A stretch of 31,870 nucleotides of DNA from a virus. The stretch covers positions 1-31,870 of the IMG/VR virus record IMGVR_UViG_3300037341_000020. One strand, written 5' to 3'. A model generated the notes under the pieces. That model made no database searches, was not told the origin of the DNA, and was given only the letters and a program-made list of their open reading frames with translations. Positions 27,518 through 31,870 of the stretch are shown piece by piece; position 1 is the stretch's first letter, and the number at the start of each line of letters is the position of its first letter. The position numbers were made by a program, and so were the translations under genes.

Positions 27518-30500
27518 TTGGCTACCTTGGCCGAACTGCAAATTAATGTTAATACAGATGCTCTGGATCGAGCCGACCGCAAAATGCGCCGGATGGCTCG
27601 TACGTCTAGTCGTGCGGCTAGTTCAACGAGCAATTTTGGTGCGGTGTCGACAAAGGTGTCTCGCGAGTCGGCTAAGTTGGCTGACGCACAGGCTAGTGTG
27701 TCTAAGGCTGCCAAGTCCACCGCAGCCAGCACTAATCAGGCGTCATCGGCGTTTGGCCGATTTAAACGATCCCTACCCATTCGCTTCATTACTTCCATTA
27801 CGGATGCCATGAAGAAGATGAGTATTCGTGCGCGTCTGCTTATTGGTTCAATTGGCGCGTTGATTGGCATTGTTGGTGCGTTGCGTCAAGAAATGGTGGC
27901 GTTGGCCGCTGTTGCAGGGTCAGTGCTTGTTGATGTTCAGCTTGAACCTGTGCAAAGGCGTTTACAGCAAATCACGGACAGCACCCAAGAATTTCGCAAG
28001 CAGATGGGTCTCCTACGTGATATTGCTAATGAAACAGGCGTACGACTGACCGCTATTGGACCAGCGGCGGCGGATATTACGACTGCCGTTCAGGCGGCAG
28101 GCGGCTCGATGGCCAAGGCGCGGGCTATTGCTGACGGGTTTACGCAGGGTCTTCGTAACCTTGGTCTCGGTACAGAAGATATTGTCGGCAAGTTGGAAGA
28201 GGTTGCCGAACTCGCCAAGCAAGACACAGTGACATTAGGTGACCTGCGTGGTCTTGTCGAGAATACGGTAAATCCGACACAGACGCTTGCTGATGCGTTG
28301 GGTATGACCAGTGAGAAGCTGCGTCGCATGGATGATAGCGCGGTTGCTACGGGTCAGGCGCTTGCGGCTGTTGGCCAGCAAATGCAAGAGCAGACGGAGT
28401 CCGCTGAACGGCTTTCGGGCGCTTTTGCGCGGTTCCTTAACACGTTGACCACGCAGCTTGAAGACGTGCTCAACAGGAACAATGTGGTCATTGATGCCAT
28501 TATCAGGCAGTTTAACAATCTGACGAACTATCTCGAAAGCCAGGAATTCGAGAATGTGCTTGGCAACCTTCAAAAGGGGCTTACACAGTTCATTAGCGTA
28601 ACGTTGCCTAACGCGATTCAGAGCATTAAAGCCCACTGGAACGAGATCGTTAAGACCGTGGAAGTCGCTGTGGGCATGATGGTCGGCTTCATGATTGGTG
28701 GCGGTCCTGGAGCCCTTGTTGGCGGCATGTTAGCGGCGGTTGATGCCATCGGCCCGATTGTCGATCAAATCGGCTCGTTGATGAAGGGCCTTATTCAAAA
28801 CTTTGAAGCCGTGGGGCGGACGCTCGAAGCAGTGGCCGGAATTCTTATCTCTGTGTTCGTGGGGCGTGGACTTAGCAGTATGCTCCCTGCCCTTGCTCGT
28901 GCGGGTGCTGCCACAGCCACTTTCGCTTCAACCGTTGGGCGAACGGGCGCGGCAATTACTGGCTTTACGGCGCTGTTTGGGCCTCTAACTGCTGCGACCC
29001 ATAGTTATGGCATTGCTGCCCAGCAGGCGGGTGTACGCCTCACCGGCTTTGGCGGCGCGGTTGGTCGCGCTCGTAAGGTAATTCAGCCTTTCATGAGAGC
29101 AATTGGCGGGGTGCCGGGCCTGATCATGTCCGCTGTTGGGGTTATTGGCTCGTTGGTTGTCGGTTTCGGTAATTATGAGTCCGCCGCAACGAGAGCACAA
29201 GATGCGACTCGCGACTTTGCAATGCGGATCGCGGACCTGAATGACACGATGCGTGAGACCACGCAAGCCGGGGCTCAAGCGGCTTTAATGAATCTGCGCC
29301 TTTCAATGCAAGAGACGCAGGACAAGATTCGCGGCACTAAAGAAGAGCTTCGCGACCTTATTAGCGAGCAACGAAGCCAAGAGCTAAGTAGTAATCCTTT
29401 CGAGGCACTGTCTGCCGGCATTGAAAATATTACTGGAGGCGGCGACATAGCCAAGATTGCTGAGCTTCGATCCGAGATTGAGCGACTGGAAGAAGCGCAA
29501 GAGGTATCCGGCAGCAAAGCAGCAGAACTTGAAAAGCTGCTTGTTCGCTTCGAAGAACAGGCTAAAAAGAGTGATGGAACGCTAGAGGAGTTCAATACTA
29601 ACCTCATTGAGCAGGGGCAAAATGTTACTAAGGTATGGGAAGGGGTTGAAAATCAGTTCCGTAAACTGAGCGAACAAAAGATCATTGATGTGAGCCAATT
29701 CGAGGATGCTAATAAACGCCTCGATGCGATCCTTGAAAACATGGCTCGAATTGATAAGATGCAGGAGAGAGGACTATTAACCTCCCGTGAAGCACGGCAA
29801 TTTCGCCAAAAGCAGTTAGGCCAAGCTCCAGACACAGGTGGTGACGACACTAGTAACGATAGTTCTAAACTAGGAAAGATCGCTAACGTTGCGGGCGCGG
29901 CAAGCCAAGAACTGGGGCAGCTTTTTCAGGTTATTAAAGGAATAGCTTCAGGGAACTGGGCTCAGGCTGTTGCAGCAGCTATTCAGGTAATGGCCGAAAG
30001 CAGTAAGGCATTCCGCAACGTCCTTGATACCCTGAACAAGTATGTTGGACGAATCATCAAGGTCTTTGGTGATTTGGTGGCGGATATATTGGGACCAACT
30101 CTCCGGGCGGTGGAACCACTTGTTGATGCGTTTGCAGAGCTTGGTCGAGTGCTTCGTCCATTTGCTCAACTAGTAGGTCAATTACTCGCGGGCTTCGGTC
30201 TTTTTCGAAAGGTATTTGAAGCTGTAGGGAAGGTCATTCAGTGGGTTGTTGACATCCTCGAAGGAATCCTATCTATTTTTGGGATGGACTTGTCTGATAG
30301 CAGCCAGAGGATGGCTGATACGGCGGAACGTCAAAAAGAGCTTGCTTCAGAGTGGAACAGTGTTCTTGACCAGAGTCAGGACTTGATTGATCGTTTGCGC
30401 TTTGGCACATCTTCTCCGGCTTCGGCTCGGGTTCGGGGGCAGAAAGTTCAAGCCGAGATTTCTCGTCAACGTCAAATCTTCGAATCTGCCAGCGGCGAGG

Positions 30501-31402
30501 AACGGGTCGCAGCCGCCGAACGTCTTAACGAACTTATCGGACGCCGCCTGGATATTGCCGAAAAAACGCAACAGCGGCCCGGAGGCCAATTCGCAGAAAC
30601 GCGAAACGATCTTCTTTCTTTACTGCAAGAGGTTCGCGGCGTTGCTCAGCCCCGTGCTCAAGAAACACCCGAAGGCGCACCCGGAGGCGCGGGCGGTATT
30701 TCAGGGCCAGATATTAGTGGTTTCCTAGGTAATGTTTGGGACGGCATCGTAGGCGCTGCCGAAAGTGCGTGGAATACTATTACTAGCGTTGCCAAAAGCG
30801 CGTGGAATACTATTACTAGTTTTGCTACTAGCGTGTGGGACGGCATCGTAGGCGCTGCCCAAAGCGCTTGGGATTCGATTAAAAATATGGCGATGGGGGT
30901 TTTTGATGGTCTGGCTAATGTCGTTAGTCAACTTGGCGGTGGTGCCGTTGACCTTGTTAAACAGGGAGGGGAGTGGCTTGTAAAGACAGGAGGTAAGGTA
31001 CTAGATGCAGCAGGAGATGCTGTTGATTCCGTCAAGGACACCGTTAGCGATATTGCTAGCTCTATTGGTGATGCTTTAGGTCTCGCTAAGGGAGGTGTAA
31101 TTAGCAACGGTATCGTTCAACAATATGCTGATGGTGGTCTTGTTAATCAGCCTACTGTGTTCCCGATGGCAAACGGTATGGGCCTCATGGGCGAAGCAGG
31201 GCCCGAAGCGATCATGCCACTAACCCGTACCAGCGGCGGTGATCTTGGTGTTAAGATGGAAGGCAGCGGTAGTACGATTAACGCGCCCATCGAAATCAAC
31301 ATCAATGGCGACGGCATGGACTCGGACCAGATAGCCGAGGAAGTTGATCGTCGCCTGCAAGAATCCATGTCGCAGATTGCTAAGGACTTGAAACTGGCAT
31401 GA
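27518..31402 (+). CDS. tail tape measure protein (about 1294 aa)
   Basis: It is a very long helical protein, with hydrophobic Gly-rich spans near residues 110-145 and 390-420 and long charged coiled coils. The C-terminus has YADGGLVNQPTVFPMANG, GLMGEAGPEAIMPLTR and a GDGMDSDQIAEEVDRRL tail, typical of tape measures. It sets tail length and is ejected with the DNA. GAGG is 8 nt before a TTG at 27518; an earlier TTG at 27476 lies right behind the terminator T-run and was not chosen. Eleven-residue Trp repeats lie near residue 1085. It overlaps the next gene by ATGA. Confidence 0.9.
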   Translation: MATLAELQINVNTDALDRADRKMRRMARTSSRAASSTSNFGAVSTKVSRESAKLADAQASVSKAAKSTAASTNQASSAFGRFKRSLPIRFITSITDAMKKMSIRARLLIGSIGALIGIVGALRQEMVALAAVAGSVLVDVQLEPVQRRLQQITDSTQEFRKQMGLLRDIANETGVRLTAIGPAAADITTAVQAAGGSMAKARAIADGFTQGLRNLGLGTEDIVGKLEEVAELAKQDTVTLGDLRGLVENTVNPTQTLADALGMTSEKLRRMDDSAVATGQALAAVGQQMQEQTESAERLSGAFARFLNTLTTQLEDVLNRNNVVIDAIIRQFNNLTNYLESQEFENVLGNLQKGLTQFISVTLPNAIQSIKAHWNEIVKTVEVAVGMMVGFMIGGGPGALVGGMLAAVDAIGPIVDQIGSLMKGLIQNFEAVGRTLEAVAGILISVFVGRGLSSMLPALARAGAATATFASTVGRTGAAITGFTALFGPLTAATHSYGIAAQQAGVRLTGFGGAVGRARKVIQPFMRAIGGVPGLIMSAVGVIGSLVVGFGNYESAATRAQDATRDFAMRIADLNDTMRETTQAGAQAALMNLRLSMQETQDKIRGTKEELRDLISEQRSQELSSNPFEALSAGIENITGGGDIAKIAELRSEIERLEEAQEVSGSKAAELEKLLVRFEEQAKKSDGTLEEFNTNLIEQGQNVTKVWEGVENQFRKLSEQKIIDVSQFEDANKRLDAILENMARIDKMQERGLLTSREARQFRQKQLGQAPDTGGDDTSNDSSKLGKIANVAGAASQELGQLFQVIKGIASGNWAQAVAAAIQVMAESSKAFRNVLDTLNKYVGRIIKVFGDLVADILGPTLRAVEPLVDAFAELGRVLRPFAQLVGQLLAGFGLFRKVFEAVGKVIQWVVDILEGILSIFGMDLSDSSQRMADTAERQKELASEWNSVLDQSQDLIDRLRFGTSSPASARVRGQKVQAEISRQRQIFESASGEERVAAAERLNELIGRRLDIAEKTQQRPGGQFAETRNDLLSLLQEVRGVAQPRAQETPEGAPGGAGGISGPDISGFLGNVWDGIVGAAESAWNTITSVAKSAWNTITSFATSVWDGIVGAAQSAWDSIKNMAMGVFDGLANVVSQLGGGAVDLVKQGGEWLVKTGGKVLDAAGDAVDSVKDTVSDIASSIGDALGLAKGGVISNGIVQQYADGGLVNQPTVFPMANGMGLMGEAGPEAIMPLTRTSGGDLGVKMEGSGSTINAPIEININGDGMDSDQIAEEVDRRLQESMSQIAKDLKLA
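30737..30859 (+). repeat. 11-codon repeats in the tape measure
   Basis: A 24-bp exact repeat occurs at 30737-30760 and 30836-30859 (99 bp apart), and a 20-bp repeat at 30767-30786 and 30800-30819 (33 bp apart). They encode units such as AWNTITSVAKS and VWDGIVGAAQS with a Trp at the same place. Offsets are multiples of 11 codons, so repeat-number change would alter the tail length by a fixed step. Confidence 0.85.
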
Positions 31403-31870
31403 GCGTAGTCATTGGTCGAACCTATAGATCCTTTTTTGAAACCACACTCGATGGCGAGTCGTTTTTCCTCGCCAGCGATGATACGCTGTATTCCAATACG
31501 TGGTATCGTGGAATTATTGAGCGATTTCCTACGCCTCGTGATGCGTTTTCAAGCGAGTTCGGCATCACGCGCACGGACAATGTATCTATTGACATTGCTC
31601 GGGACCAAAGGCTAGAGGAGCTAACTACCGAGTCCGGTGAGGTGCTTCTTACCGAGTCTGGTGACGAACTCTTGGCGGTCACCTTTGCTATTGACAGTCT
31701 TGCAACCCGAGACAATATCGGTAATACAGGCACCGTGCGTGTTGTGGCAGAGACCTCTTATTCGGACGGATCTACGTCCACGGACGAGTGGGCGCGGACC
31801 ATGACTGTGACGGGCTATAGTAAGGGCTCAAACACGATCACCATAAGTTTGGCGGATATTGAAGACGAGT
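31399..31870 (+). CDS. distal tail protein, C-terminus cut by window edge
   Basis: The ATG overlaps the tape measure stop by ATGA and the frame stays open to the edge (157 codons). It begins MSVVIGRTYRSFFETTLDGE and has a repeated TESGEVLLTESGDELLAV, then a beta-rich AETSYSDGSTSTDEW. The place after the tape measure is that of distal tail proteins. The family is not named with certainty. Confidence 0.7.
   Translation, partial: MSVVIGRTYRSFFETTLDGESFFLASDDTLYSNTWYRGIIERFPTPRDAFSSEFGITRTDNVSIDIARDQRLEELTTESGEVLLTESGDELLAVTFAIDSLATRDNIGNTGTVRVVAETSYSDGSTSTDEWARTMTVTGYSKGSNTITISLADIEDE

Noticed and set aside
1-31870. CRISPR array, tRNA or insertion sequence
   Set aside because: No regularly spaced direct repeats with unique spacers, no cloverleaf-like arms with a CCA end, and no transposase-like frame were found by eye.

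Overview
This window is part of a tailed-phage genome, or of a prophage, with siphovirus-type tail genes and roughly 50-55% GC by eye. No chromosomal genes, tRNAs, rRNAs or integrase are visible. Strong AGGAG-type ribosome binding sites, TTGACA-type promoters, a DUF1391-like gene and KilA-N genes fit a bacterial host, probably a proteobacterium. The host cannot be named from sequence alone.

Left part (1 to about 11.6 kb): an accessory/early block of very small genes, nearly all on the minus strand. Many overlap by ATGA or TGATG and each has its own Shine-Dalgarno. They include small Cys-pair (zinc-ribbon-like) proteins, three related coiled-coil proteins, a pentapeptide-repeat protein, an Ala/Trp-repeat protein, three or four tiny membrane peptides, a Dam-type adenine methyltransferase and two KilA-N proteins, one fused to a T5orf172/GIY-YIG-like domain. 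At least six minus-strand promoters share TTGAC(A/G), a 17-bp spacer and an unusual GAtgaT-like -10. A plus-strand island at 4.0-4.6 kb carries a probable small terminase gene. It is preceded by five DnaA-box-like 9-mers spaced exactly 11 bp apart.

Switch region (11.2-12.07 kb): a minus-strand leader folds on paper into a compact RNA with several perfect helices and two possible pseudoknots, just upstream of the KilA-N/T5orf172 gene. Beyond it lie a GTAAC repeat cluster (a second cluster is at 0.8 kb), a GC hairpin, a plus-strand late promoter and a leader terminator before the large terminase.

Right part (12.07-31.87 kb): a continuous plus-strand morphogenesis operon. In order it holds large terminase, portal, Mu F-like head protein, a beta-rich virion protein, a ChaB/XkdF-type protease split by a frame change, scaffold, decoration protein, major capsid, a small HeH-like protein, and the head-tail connector. 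Then comes a five-gene sugar/sulfate cassette (DUF115-like, FkbM methyltransferase, sulfotransferase, glycosyltransferase, sulfotransferase). After it come stopper, gp10-like neck protein, tail terminator, tail tube, a G/GT-type chaperone pair with a canonical -1 slippery site, a 1.3-kb-codon tape measure, and the start of a distal tail protein. The cassette sits between connector genes and is translationally coupled to them, so it should be made at the time of virion assembly. The two most striking unexplained elements are the structured RNA at 11.19-11.32 kb and the modification cassette.
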